Shown in pieces: positions 48,701-58,800 of a stretch of 64,000 bases of DNA. The DNA is from Tritrichomonas musculus. Its lineage: Eukaryota > Parabasalia > Tritrichomonadida > Tritrichomonadidae. Every line of letters starts with the position of its first letter. Position 1 is the stretch's first letter. Position numbers and translations under genes: made by a program. The stretch is taken from positions 1,240,001 through 1,304,000 of the forward strand of contig JAPFFF010000029.1 of the NCBI GenBank assembly GCA_039105265.1. Direction: 5' to 3'. The notes beneath the pieces were generated by a model. It did no database searches. It saw only the letters and a program-made list of their open reading frames with translations, and was not told the origin of the DNA.

Positions 48701-51700
48701 TTAATTCGCATTGACATGAAGCCAGAAGAAAGAAAGAAAGGTAGTTATAAAACTGGCTTTAATGAAAACATTGTTGGTCAAGAATTGGATGCTAATATTG
48801 AATTCATAAGAATTGTTTATACAAACAAGAACATTAAAAATGACATTTTATATGAATTCAAGGCTGCCTCTTTTTATAAAAATTTGGCAATTTATAGAGA
48901 TGAAGTTGCTCGTTTCGAATGCCCAATCATTCATCTTCCTCCTTCATTATTGGAAGTTTTGGTCTCTATTGGAGGCGTCCAAGTAATTTTGCCAATTTTC
49001 AATCAAATTGAACAACCAACAAATGCAACAAAACCTGATCCAAATGAGAACTTACTTGTTCTTGCATTGAATTTGTTATCAACAATATTCAGTAAAAGTC
49101 GACAATTACAAGTTGACTTTTATTCAATTGACGGCTTTAAACTTGTTTCTGAATTATTGACAATGATTTCAATCAACAAGTTTACGAAGCCTGTTTTTGA
49201 TGAAATATTTCATCTGTTTTCAATCATTGTTGAACCAGAACTTCAAAATCAAATGATTGAATCAATCTTCTTTGATCTTGGAACTTGGGTTTACATTCCT
49301 GACATTTTGCCACTTTTCTTTGATTATTGTTTCAGGCTTCTAATTACATGTAGCAAGAAGAATCGAACCTTTGTAAATTACTCTAGTTTAAACATTAAAA
49401 ATTTGTTGTTTTTGATTCGTTGTCATCTTTTCGCTTCAACGAATACAAATGATTCTATTTGCTTATCTTCTACTGAAAAGAAAACTTTCACTGGTGACAC
49501 ATTTGCTGAACGTCAAACAGTGAAGAAACTTCGTGACAATTTCATGATTTTCATCTCTGAATTGTGCTCAATTGCATGCAATTCTGAAGACATTCATACA
49601 ATTTTGTTCTTCTGCTTGGACGATCAAGATGAAATCTTCCAAAGATCGTCTTTTACTTTACTTAGGACAATCATGTTAAAGAAGAATCATAAATTGAACA
49701 ATTTCATCATTTCGAAGATTCCTTATAAAATGCTGATTGAATTACTAAGAAATAAAGAAAATAGAAAAACATCATCTCAACTTCTTCTCTTCTTAAGTGA
49801 AGCTGTTTCAAGCAAGTATATTCAAAACAATTATAAGAAGCTAATTATTGCAAAGACACTCGTTGAATTAAATCTATTTCCAATTGCAATTTTGTATCTG
49901 AAACAAATCTTTCAGAAAACAGCGGGTGATTTTCATATCATTCTTACTTTGAATTTGCTATCGTTGCTGCTAGAAAGTAATCAAAAAGCTCCTGTTATAA
50001 ATGCAAAATATCCTAAAAATCAAACAACAACAACAAATGCGACTGAAAATCAGACTGAAAATCCAACTGAAAATCCTGAAACTTCTGAAAATACAAATTC
50101 AAATGATGCTCCAATAATGATGTCTGATGAAGATGTAATGAAGCAAATTGTTCTAATTTATAAAGAACTAACTAGTTCCATTTCAGTTGAAGAATTCATT
50201 GAGAATGAAATTTTCTTCATTATCTTCTTACTTCATGCATTTTTAGACAAGAAGAAATATGAAACAATTTTTGAAGATTTGTTGAATTTGACAATGAATT
50301 TGTGGGTGAAGAAATTGAATGATCCTTTCGGTTTTCTTCACAAATTAATTGAGACAATTGAATGGCGTTCAAAGAATGATTATTCTGACTTTTTACGTCA
50401 TATTTACATGTCTTCAATTAACCATGATTTTCAAAAATCATCAATTGAATCAATCACAAATGTCGTTCATCGATTTCTCTTTGAAATTCCTTCATTTGAC
50501 AGTTATTCAAGTTTGTTTAGATTCCCACAACCGACAAAACCGTTAACCTTCCAAGAGATCTTTTTATTGGCCAACAACGATAGCATTCCATTTACTGCCA
50601 CTTACCACTACTCATTGAGAGTGAATGACAATTGTAAATGGCTCGACTTTGAGCTTGCAAATTTGATTTTCGAGAAGTATTTGAATAACAATTCAAGTAC
50701 ATGCAAAACTATCGTTCTCGAACAGTTGGCATACATAATTGGCAATGGAATTAATAACAAAAAATTCTTTGATAACGTTGGCAAGTTCATTGAAATGATA
50801 AAGATCGTTAAGAATCCAAAAAGTGACACTGAATCGTCTCTTTCAAAATCTAGGCGAAATGCAATCATCATTCTCTTTGGAAGCATTTCTAGGGAGATCC
50901 TTCACGGCAACTTCAATGAGAAAAATGATGAAGTAACAATTGATCAATTGACTGAAGTATTCAAGACATCTTTGGAAAGCTTGCACAACGAAGTTTCCAT
51001 TATTTTGAAAGAGAAAAATGAACTTTCAAACGACTTGAATGTTTATCTTTCTTCCTTTGCAACTTTGATAACAAAAGTTGAATCTGACTATGAAAACAGA
51101 CTCTCTTCAACTAATAATAATAACATTGACCTTCCATCTGCTAACTCAAGCAATATTAGCCTTGATCAAGATAATGTTGATTGCCTTCTTGGAACCTACA
51201 CAACAGCAAATGACCCGAATTATGTATATGCTGATTTGTCGATACTTGAAGCCAACAAGAAGATGAACATAAACATAGAACAATATCGCGCTTCATTGTC
51301 AAATTATGCAACAGCCAGAAGGAAGCAAAAGTTGCAATCTTTGAAGAGATACAAGCAACTTTATTCACAATTAAATAGCGAAAATGGTCCTTGGATGTCA
51401 CCTGAAAATCCGCCTGAATTACATTACAAGTTGTTTAATACATTAACACGTTCATTGCTTGTTCCCAACTTGAAATATAATGATCATAAAGAAGCAAGTC
51501 TTGCACGCGATTTGGGCTCGTATGAAAACGCGCAAGCAATTGTTAAAGAACAAATTGCTAAGATGAAAATGCAAACTTTTTCAACTGACTTTTCGTTGGT
51601 TGACTTCAAAGATGAAGACGAAGGCCAGGAGAAGAATGAAGATGATTCAGCGAACTCAAGAAAGCAACAGTCGAATTCTAACAATGAAAAAGACTTGATG

Positions 51701-54157
51701 ATTTGCCAGTCACAAATTGTTACTCCACGGAAGTTGCACAGTGGTGATCTCAACCTCACAATTCGCTCGATCATTTTCAATTCAAAAAATAAATATGTCA
51801 GGATCAGACTTAACAAGATCAAGAAGATAATGTTGAGGAGATACCTGATGGTTGACACGGCTATTGAAATTTTCACAACCTATTCAAAAGTTTACTTCAT
51901 CAACTTCATCAATGCACAAGAAAGGTTGAAATTCCTTAATAAAGTGAGCAGCCTCAAAGTGCCCAATATCAAGTTCATTCAGAAAAAGTGGGATGACACA
52001 AAGGCTCTTCTCAAAAAGTTGATCAAAAAGTGGCAGGACGGTTTGATCTCAAATTTTGACTACTTGATGAAAATCAACATTTTGGCCGGAAGATCTTTCA
52101 ATGACCTCTCTCAATACCCTGTCTTTCCATGGGTGATCAAGGACTACACGAGCGACGAGCTCGACTTGAATAACCATGAAATATACCGCTGCTTCTCGAA
52201 GCCGATAGGAGCTATCGGCCAGCAACGTCTCGCTTTGATGCGTGAGAAAATGGAGCTTGGAGTTGGCGAAGAGACGAAGTACTTGTACGGCGCATTGTAC
52301 TCTTCACCGGCGGTTGTTATCGGCTATTTAATAAGAATGGAGCCTTTCACATCACTTCACGTTCAATTACAAAGTAACCGCTTTGACGTGGCCGATAGAC
52401 TCTTCATCTCAATTCCAGGCGCATACGAAAGCGTCACCACTTCGCAGATGGACTTTCGCGAGCTGATTCCCGAGTTCTTCATTCTTCCCGATTTTCTGAG
52501 GAACGATAACAAATTTGACCTTGGAATTAGCATCGCTAGCGGCAACCGAGTTGACGATGTCATCCTTCCCCCTTGGTGCAGCTCGCCGCGCGAGTTCATC
52601 GAGATCAACAGGCGCGCACTTGAGTCGAATTTTGTGACAATGAACATTCACCAATGGATTGACCTTATCTTCGGTCCCCACAGTCGGGCACCCCTGTCAT
52701 TCGAGGTAGATAACGTCTTCTCTCCGGCCTTCTACGAAACAGCGCTCGAAGGCGCAGACGAAAGGCAGGTGACGTACTTGAAGGAGTGCGCTGCGTGCTT
52801 TGGCTGCGCGTGCCTTCAAATCTTCGATGATTATCCGGAAGGCCTGGCGGTTAGCATCAACCGTAAAAGCTTTATCGGCGTGCCGAAGAGTCATTCAAAA
52901 ATTGGAGAATTTGTGGGCAAACCGATCGTCGCTCTCAATTCTGATAAAAGTGACACAGTGGCGGTTACAAATGACCTTCATTTCTTGCTCAACGAGAACA
53001 AAGGAAGACTCTCGTGCGCCATTCCTCCATCGATAGCCGATAGGGCGTCACCGTTTATTTCAATTAACGGAAAGAGGAATGTGGCGGTTGCTTTGAAATG
53101 GTCAAATGCGGTGAACGTTTATCATTTGAGAAGCAACAATAACGTCGTTTGTGAGCCTTCTCCTTTCGACTCTCTTCCGATGTCATTCACGTCGTCAAAC
53201 AACGTCGTCACAGCAATTTCGATAAGCAACAACTTCCTCGCAGTTGCCTTCAGCGACTTTACGTTACGCGTATTCAAAATAACGAACAAACCGCCAAATT
53301 CAATACCTTTAACAGGCCTTTCTTCGTTATCTTCTTCGGGCAACTTCTCGCAAATATCTCTATCAAGTACAACTGGCCCAAGTGCAGCTCTTCCAACAAC
53401 TTCGAGTTCGTCAATTCAAACAAACCACTCAAATCCACAATCTGCCATTTTACCCCCGCAGATTTCGCAGGGATTGTCTGGAACGCCTAATTCAATACCA
53501 GCCCTTAATCAATCCCAAAATCCCTCAAATATGATTCAAGCAGACGTCGATACAAGTGTCGGTGTGGCGGTTGCCGTCGGTTCCGCAGCGGCGGTTGATT
53601 CAACCGAAATGAACATCAACAGTCTTGCAATGAAGAGGCAAGTTTGCTTCCTCACCAAACACACGCACTCAATTTTGTTCACAACGGTCTCTGAAAAAGT
53701 GGGAGCCGTTTATTCTATCTCAAGCGACGGTTTCTTGTCAAGTATGTCACTTAACCAGGGCGGCCGTTATTTGAGAGGCGTTGAAACCGGTTTTTATGAG
53801 CCCACAAATTTCATAATTTCACGGCTGGGATTCATCGTGGTCGCTTTCAACGGACCCGACAGCGCAAATATCGTCGTCTACGACCAGAACTTGGAGAAAA
53901 TAGTCTCAACGTTCCACGAGGCGGCAGTCGAGACGTGGACCGTCGCAGATCGTGGCGGTGAAGAGATGCTGCTGGTCGTGAACAAGGGAACCGGAAACAA
54001 CGAGATCGAATTCATGAGGCTGCCATTCTTGGAGAAGCAGAAAAAGTCGTTCGCAACCCAAGGACACGTGACTGCGATATCATTCGTGAAAAAGCCAACT
54101 CCAAAAATCGCGCTCGGATACGCTTCAGGAGTAATTGAATATGCTAACCTCGAATAA
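45740..54157 (+). CDS. BEACH-WD40 protein (LYST/LRBA/neurobeachin family)
   Basis: The 2805-residue protein has a long helical-repeat N-terminus, a ConA-like lectin-type beta domain at about 905-1030 (I-I-M-K-I-E-L-H-D-R-T-G), more armadillo-type helices, a PH-BEACH domain at about 2000-2070, the BEACH domain at about 2095-2325 and C-terminal WD40 repeats to the end. The BEACH region has its hallmark strings N-I-L-A-G-R-S-F-N-D, Y-P-V-F-P-W-V and W-I-D-L-I-F-G. These proteins act in vesicle fission/fusion, phagosome and lysosome size control. The length and order match the LYST/LRBA group. A low-complexity N-Q-T-E-N-P patch lies near 1430, and a Ser/Gly-rich one interrupts the WD40 part near 2530. 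The base composition turns distinctly GC-richer from about 52000 on. Confidence 0.95.
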   Translation: MDDNNEPIDFDESTLTITNKKWELKAKPSKELIQEILTIFSMPTLPSSPITTIDQILTRSILSNKLDDDALMVAAILLNFQTCIKIPIDEKTQLGEVLRKMIGFGFFSSQLYESPDFSNELHSLILFVSNHLKKSNLNIPQCSMATAFLLSCISPHVSKISLFNNLNGLQDILDIYLTKKVINDHIIPFFFDFFLSVFLSLTLDKELEPNEFQLFSTLTKILASTIMTGISFNFDYISLTKKILEYLSNHYLKITTRDELFNLIISLSSKYEESYAIIVEPSNSSKISTFISDYLKLIDFGYDLKKGSNPINLDTKATNWFISSSQTEFFPPFKIKNENSGYETIDFFEYNERNEVININAIPEPGELEPIKKVEKISMMLQGLIQRISNLCRSFSIQKNQVNHIQFLSSFLRSEGARIPIGAFFIDLWAKNISFIQPNTVAESFHNVKFYQTSLELAFFDYDDIHMKTFISSFILFIASFSSNVFSYIVDLINVFQNAIISVKLCPEICDLIVKCSVINPKSFVTAMKCSNFDILMADDLYFYLNNCNNIEATERSRDDSLRLLENYKLLLRFLIDLCHEPSVLKHLFSKNEFLLSILAQFFCPSTAEFSYLIISSFLKSDQLMNELRNQEVASPILRTIFKFFATKLFKTQGMPACVLNFVIQFCSLGFEKIEGQFGLIFEESHFFDIVVNLAIEQNLPNSIEGILNLFVQVTTSKKCSITPNIELFLKLGPMIRSRDDISVVDFLLKIIFNDDLKMTKSRKIVNPGPLSLLFQLFRDDKEKFKNFLKFVRECFEISKNETVQTDFTSQLIRYLHEYRDKTEKDEEFELVLDFLKDIMSISITQKDLLSFFQLFTSTKDNIRPFFTGDLIKALTSSIHNYQVTSRSFFSLDSKGQIILPPIPPEVLNSDFSIIMKIELHDRTGSIFKFRNPATKDEIELSFTEDKFLSLNNVQKETTLITGKLIRLTFSSIKNEYFLYVNYQNEPLIRIDMKPEERKKGSYKTGFNENIVGQELDANIEFIRIVYTNKNIKNDILYEFKAASFYKNLAIYRDEVARFECPIIHLPPSLLEVLVSIGGVQVILPIFNQIEQPTNATKPDPNENLLVLALNLLSTIFSKSRQLQVDFYSIDGFKLVSELLTMISINKFTKPVFDEIFHLFSIIVEPELQNQMIESIFFDLGTWVYIPDILPLFFDYCFRLLITCSKKNRTFVNYSSLNIKNLLFLIRCHLFASTNTNDSICLSSTEKKTFTGDTFAERQTVKKLRDNFMIFISELCSIACNSEDIHTILFFCLDDQDEIFQRSSFTLLRTIMLKKNHKLNNFIISKIPYKMLIELLRNKENRKTSSQLLLFLSEAVSSKYIQNNYKKLIIAKTLVELNLFPIAILYLKQIFQKTAGDFHIILTLNLLSLLLESNQKAPVINAKYPKNQTTTTNATENQTENPTENPETSENTNSNDAPIMMSDEDVMKQIVLIYKELTSSISVEEFIENEIFFIIFLLHAFLDKKKYETIFEDLLNLTMNLWVKKLNDPFGFLHKLIETIEWRSKNDYSDFLRHIYMSSINHDFQKSSIESITNVVHRFLFEIPSFDSYSSLFRFPQPTKPLTFQEIFLLANNDSIPFTATYHYSLRVNDNCKWLDFELANLIFEKYLNNNSSTCKTIVLEQLAYIIGNGINNKKFFDNVGKFIEMIKIVKNPKSDTESSLSKSRRNAIIILFGSISREILHGNFNEKNDEVTIDQLTEVFKTSLESLHNEVSIILKEKNELSNDLNVYLSSFATLITKVESDYENRLSSTNNNNIDLPSANSSNISLDQDNVDCLLGTYTTANDPNYVYADLSILEANKKMNINIEQYRASLSNYATARRKQKLQSLKRYKQLYSQLNSENGPWMSPENPPELHYKLFNTLTRSLLVPNLKYNDHKEASLARDLGSYENAQAIVKEQIAKMKMQTFSTDFSLVDFKDEDEGQEKNEDDSANSRKQQSNSNNEKDLMICQSQIVTPRKLHSGDLNLTIRSIIFNSKNKYVRIRLNKIKKIMLRRYLMVDTAIEIFTTYSKVYFINFINAQERLKFLNKVSSLKVPNIKFIQKKWDDTKALLKKLIKKWQDGLISNFDYLMKINILAGRSFNDLSQYPVFPWVIKDYTSDELDLNNHEIYRCFSKPIGAIGQQRLALMREKMELGVGEETKYLYGALYSSPAVVIGYLIRMEPFTSLHVQLQSNRFDVADRLFISIPGAYESVTTSQMDFRELIPEFFILPDFLRNDNKFDLGISIASGNRVDDVILPPWCSSPREFIEINRRALESNFVTMNIHQWIDLIFGPHSRAPLSFEVDNVFSPAFYETALEGADERQVTYLKECAACFGCACLQIFDDYPEGLAVSINRKSFIGVPKSHSKIGEFVGKPIVALNSDKSDTVAVTNDLHFLLNENKGRLSCAIPPSIADRASPFISINGKRNVAVALKWSNAVNVYHLRSNNNVVCEPSPFDSLPMSFTSSNNVVTAISISNNFLAVAFSDFTLRVFKITNKPPNSIPLTGLSSLSSSGNFSQISLSSTTGPSAALPTTSSSSIQTNHSNPQSAILPPQISQGLSGTPNSIPALNQSQNPSNMIQADVDTSVGVAVAVGSAAAVDSTEMNINSLAMKRQVCFLTKHTHSILFTTVSEKVGAVYSISSDGFLSSMSLNQGGRYLRGVETGFYEPTNFIISRLGFIVVAFNGPDSANIVVYDQNLEKIVSTFHEAAVETWTVADRGGEEMLLVVNKGTGNNEIEFMRLPFLEKQKKSFATQGHVTAISFVKKPTPKIALGYASGVIEYANLE

Positions 54158-54771
54158 TTTTTTCCCTTTTGGCAATTTTTGAGTTTTTTTTTTAAATTTT
54201 TGCTTTTTATAATATTTAAATAAACAAAAAGTAGTTAATTTTTTTTATTTTATTTTTTTAAGTGATTAATAGAAGAATTTTTTCTTTTATGAAGTATTAA
54301 TTTGTGGATCTTTATTTCTTTTTATTATGAAATTTTATTAAATAATATTTTTATCTCATATTGTTAATATTAAATTAAATATAATTTTATTAATTGCTTA
54401 GATATAGTCATAATTCATTTATAAGAATTTAAAATATTCAAAATATCGATGTTTTTTAATTCCAAAATTTTCTAAAACAAAAATTGTTTGCTTATTGAAA
54501 TTAAAAAATAATAATAAAACTTGAATAATTTCAGAAATTTCCAAATTTATTTACTAAATATATGATTTTAATATTTAAAAATCATATATAAATGCGCTAA
54601 ATATAAATAAAATAAAATTATTTTTATATAAAAAGAAATAATTATATTTTTTTAAAAAATTATTTTACAAAATAATTGAAATATCATTCAAAAATATTAT
54701 TCAATTTTTTTCATATACAAACGATAACTATTCAAAAAAAAATTGAAATGGATAACTTTGAAGATACTGGA
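54158..54771. other. Gene-free AT-rich spacer
   Basis: Very AT-rich with no supported gene or repeat. Confidence 0.5.
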
Positions 54772-54772
54772 T

Positions 54773-54782
54773 TCATTTCATT
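54773..54782 (+). promoter_or_regulatory. Candidate initiator (Inr), two overlapping-type copies
   Basis: TCATTTCATT contains two consecutive TCATT words matching the trichomonad initiator, about 20-30 nt before the ATG at 54803. Confidence 0.4.
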
Positions 54783-54802
54783 TTAAATAATTACAAAAAA
54801 AA

Positions 54803-55450
54803 ATGAGTGACGATCATACATATGCTCTCAAGATTCATTTAATTTCATTTGATCTTCCAAGAAGTCTTGCAAAAGGGAATGATGAAATACGAGTTAGTAT
54901 TACTACTGTTCCAGAAGAGAATAAGCAAGCTTTTTTTGTTCCTGCTCGAAGAATGAGAAATGCTAATCTTAATTTTTGCGTTAATGTTAAAATACCACCT
55001 AATGAATTACCAGATGATTTTATTTTTTCAGGAACAGAGAAAGTTATCGTGGTTTTCAGAAAGAATAATTCTTTCTTTGGATCTCCAATTATTGCATCAA
55101 CATTAATTTCTGCAAAAGAATTTCCAAAAGATCTTTCAGAACCTGTTCAAATAAAGACATTAAATATTTACGAACCATTACAAAGAGGCGCAAGGAGGCG
55201 TCTTGAAGATAGAGGATTCATTGGAACTTATTCAAAAGAGTTACCACAAAGCCATCCAGAAATAAATAGGAAAATTATTGGAAGAATGGAAGTACAATTA
55301 TCTTTAGCTAATGCGGTACCTCTTAAAGAAGTAAGAGAAGAATGTATGTCAAATATCAAAAAGGCTTCAACGTTAGGTGATATAAATGATGAAAATGATG
55401 AAAATATATTTTTCTATGATGATAAGTTTGATGAGTATCAACAATTATAA
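54803..55450 (+). CDS. Conserved-looking protein of unknown function, possibly C2-like
   Basis: The 215-residue protein has a beta-rich first 130 residues (Y-A-L-K-I-H-L-I-S-F-D-L-P, K-V-I-V-V-F-R-K) which could be a C2-type sandwich; the lack of clear Asp clusters argues against calcium binding. The next part is basic (R-R-R-L-E-D-R-G-F) and the C-terminus is acidic and aromatic (F-F-Y-D-D-K-F-D-E-Y). No membrane segment. I do not recognise a named family. It converges with the kinase-Sel1-LRR gene across about 350 bp. Confidence 0.7.
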   Translation: MSDDHTYALKIHLISFDLPRSLAKGNDEIRVSITTVPEENKQAFFVPARRMRNANLNFCVNVKIPPNELPDDFIFSGTEKVIVVFRKNNSFFGSPIIASTLISAKEFPKDLSEPVQIKTLNIYEPLQRGARRRLEDRGFIGTYSKELPQSHPEINRKIIGRMEVQLSLANAVPLKEVREECMSNIKKASTLGDINDENDENIFFYDDKFDEYQQL

Positions 55451-55579
55451 AATGTTATATTTAGAATAAATTGTTTAGTTTAATATTTTGCTGTTTTAAT
55501 AAAATATTGAAATTATTAAAAAAATTTGATTTATATTCTATGTTTATTCATTGCTTTCTTGAAATGTAGGAAAATCAAT

Positions 55580-55716
55580 AAACTGGAATCGATTCCAGAG
55601 AAAATCCCATATTCATCAACTTTTCTCTGAAAAAGAAGTAGCATTATGATATCTTTTTGAATGGTTTATACATTCAAAAAGTGGTGTTTTACCACTGCTT
55701 TTTTGAATCCCAGTTT
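55580..55716. other. Hairpin-rich intergenic segment (possible structured RNA or bidirectional 3' end)
   Basis: Between two convergent genes: an outer inverted pair AAACTGG (580-586) and CCAGTTT (710-716), a perfect 16-bp palindrome CTGGAATCGATTCCAG (55583-55598), an 11-bp stem CTTTTTGAATG with a 7-nt loop (55653-55681), and a 5-bp GTGGT/ACCAC stem (55681-55695) flanked by A-run and T-run. The last two stems share bases and exclude each other. No known RNA family is recognised. Confidence 0.45.
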
Positions 55717-55806
55717 AATTAATAGCTTTAACTATTTTATATTTTAATGATTTTGTAAGATTTGGTTATCATTTTTTATCTTTTTGCATCATCAGCTTGA
55801 GAATCA

Positions 55807-58800
55807 TCATTCATTGCTCTTTTTATATATTATTTTTGCATTTGGATTGAAGTCATAGTGTATATTTCTGAGTCCTCTGAATGAATTTGTGCACCGGGTG
55901 ATTTCACTCGCTGTTGGGAATGATACAAATGACAGCGAACTGCATTGATTGAAGCACAAATCGCCAAGGGAGACTTTGCTGCTTTCAACAATAAAATAAC
56001 TAAGTTTCTTAGCTCTAGAGAAGCAGTATTCGCCTGCCGTGAATTCCTGCCGAGATATAACAGCAATGTTATTAATACTCTCGCATCCACAAAACGAACT
56101 TTTGCTGAATGTGACTTTGCTTGAATTTGGCAGTGAAAGGGAAGCGATAGACTTGCAATCAGCAAAGCTGTATTTGCCAGTTGTCACTTCTTCTCCAATC
56201 ATTTCTACATTTGCCAGGAGGTAGGCATCACGAAAACAATAATCGCCAATCGTCAGCTTGTTTGCTGCACCAAGTTTTACATCATGGAGCTGCTCACATT
56301 TTTCAAACGAGGATTTAAGCAGCGCGATTTGATTCGCTGATGGAATTGAAAACTTTTTGATAGGCGTGCTTTTGAAGCAGTCATCTTTGATGCTGATTTT
56401 TTCCCCTTGGATTGTCACATCCTGAATGCCAGATCTACTGAAACAGCTTTGGCCAAATGTAACATCAGAAGATGCACAAATATCGAGTGTCGATAGTTTG
56501 CTGCACGTGAAGAAAGCTCGATTTTGTGCGATGATAGTTACAGCATTTGAACAAGTGAGAGATTCGAGCGAAGTGCACGACTGGAAGCAGCCTTCGCCAA
56601 ATGTAATGTTTGCGCCTGAAATGCTAACTTTCTCAAGCTTATCGCATCCTTGGAAACATGTCTTCCCAAAATTAACTTCTGTTTTTGATTCAACGGATAC
56701 TTCCTTGAGAGATTTAAAGTTGTAAAACATAGAATCATCAATTGTGACGCTGGCTGCTTTCTTGATTTCGAACGACTCAATGGATGACAGATTCTTATTC
56801 TCACTGAGTATTATTTGGCCGCCAATGAAAATGATATTTTTGAGATTCTTCGTTTCTGAAAAGAAGCTGGAATTGAGTGTAAATCTTGGAGCATTCAGGT
56901 CTTCCCCAGTTGTCATTTCAATTGTAATTTTCGATATATTGTGGCTGTTTTTGAACAGTCTTTTACCAATTTGAGCTTGGGCGAAACAAGAAATCGTGAA
57001 AGTTGAGAGGCGCGAGCAGTTGTTGAAGCAATCATCACCAAAAATAACTTTCTTTCCTTTGATGTTGACATCATTGAGTTTCGGTGAGTTATTCATGAAT
57101 TCTTTTTCTATGTAAAGAGATGATCCAGAAGTAACTATGAGAGTCTCCAGAGCCAGGCATTCTTGAAACATTTTGGACGTAATTTTAATGTCATGCTCAG
57201 AATTAAAAGAGACTGTTTTCAGTGAAGAACAGCCAGCGAGGCACTCATCAGAAATACCAAATAAGCTACCATCAAATTCGGCCAATTCAATACTCGTCTC
57301 TTTAAAGCAGTTTGTGCATAACTCCAATGTGGACGATGCGTGGATATTGACAATTTTTAGAGATTTGCAACCTTTCAGCCTGCCAGACAGCAGTTTGAAG
57401 TCACTCTTAGACGAGACGTACAAATGACTGAGCACGGGACAGTCTTTGATGAAGCTGTTGGAAAGAGTAACCGAGTCACCTGTGAATGAAAGCGACTTGA
57501 GATTCCTTGATCCAGCAAAGCATTTTTTTGCGATTTTTATGTTTGCTGATTTGTTTATCGTAAGGGATTCCAAGTTGTCGCATCCTTGGAATACGCTTTG
57601 CAAGAGAGTGACTTCTTTGACATCTGAAATTGTGATCGATGTCAGCAACGCGCAGCTGTTGAAGCAGCCCCCAAAAATCATGACTGACTCTGCTGCGCAT
57701 ATTCTAAATGACCCCTGATTTGGATGCTCTGAATCTTGATCATTTATCGTGAAAACTGACAGTTTTCCGCATCCGCTGAATGCGTTTGGATTGAGAACAA
57801 TTTTGCGGACTTTTGTGAGTGAGACATGCTGCAGCGATTTGCAGTTGCTGAAGCTCTCTTCGCCAATGTTCAATTCTTCACTCTCAATTTCGACTGATGA
57901 AAGCTTTGCAGAGTCTGAAAAGCAGGATTCGCAGAGAGCCAGATCTGACGCGCGGCAGACTTTGAGCCTCTCCAGATTCTGGCATCCTGAAAACGCGCGC
58001 GAGTCAATTGTCTGGAGGGACGGCGTGTCTGAGGCAACTGACACGAGCCCTTCTCGCTTGCCGAATGAGCAGTTCCCAATTCGCGTGATTCCAGCTGGGA
58101 TGGAAAAGTCGCCTCCGATATCTCGCGGTGCAAAAAGGATTTCCCGGGATTTCCTTTTCTCTTGCCCGTCATTGACGAGCTTCTTGGAAATGAGGAGGCC
58201 GTCTCTGATTGAAAAGAAGCGGTTGCCTGGGCCAACTTGAATTTTCGTCAGCTTATCTGCTCCTGAACACCAGTTCGCTGACAACGCCGTGACACCCGAT
58301 GGAATAAAAAGTTCTTCAATCGATGAGCCTGCAAATGCAAAGTCTTTGATCGTCTCCAATTTGCTGTCTTCTGAAAATAAGAGAGCTTTCAATTTTGAGC
58401 CTGAGAAAGCTCTCTCGTCAACGGCTGTGACATCAAACTTTTGGCCTTGACATCTGACAAAAAGTGGAACATCAATTTCCTCTTTATCTTTTGGAACACC
58501 AGTGATGCTCGCCGTTCCGCTCTTCATAAAAATTTTATACTCGAGATAGTTTGCATCTATAAATGTCTTCAGTTCTTGGTTTGGATCTAATTCTTCCTTG
58601 CTTTCTTCATAATATATTTCATCACTTACACCATTAGAGATTTGATCATCGGTTTTTGCTGCTTTTATTGCATCTTCCTCTTTTTCTTCACTATCGTCAG
58701 TATCCCATATATGTGAATCATCATCATCATTTTCTTTTGGAGTATTGTCTTCTTCTTCTTCTTCTTTTGTTTCTTTAATCACTTCTTTAACTTCTTCATT

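Noticed and set aside
57749-58240. 163-codon plus-strand ORF opposite the LRR gene
   Set aside because: Antisense shadow in the GC-richer part of the kinase-Sel1-LRR gene.
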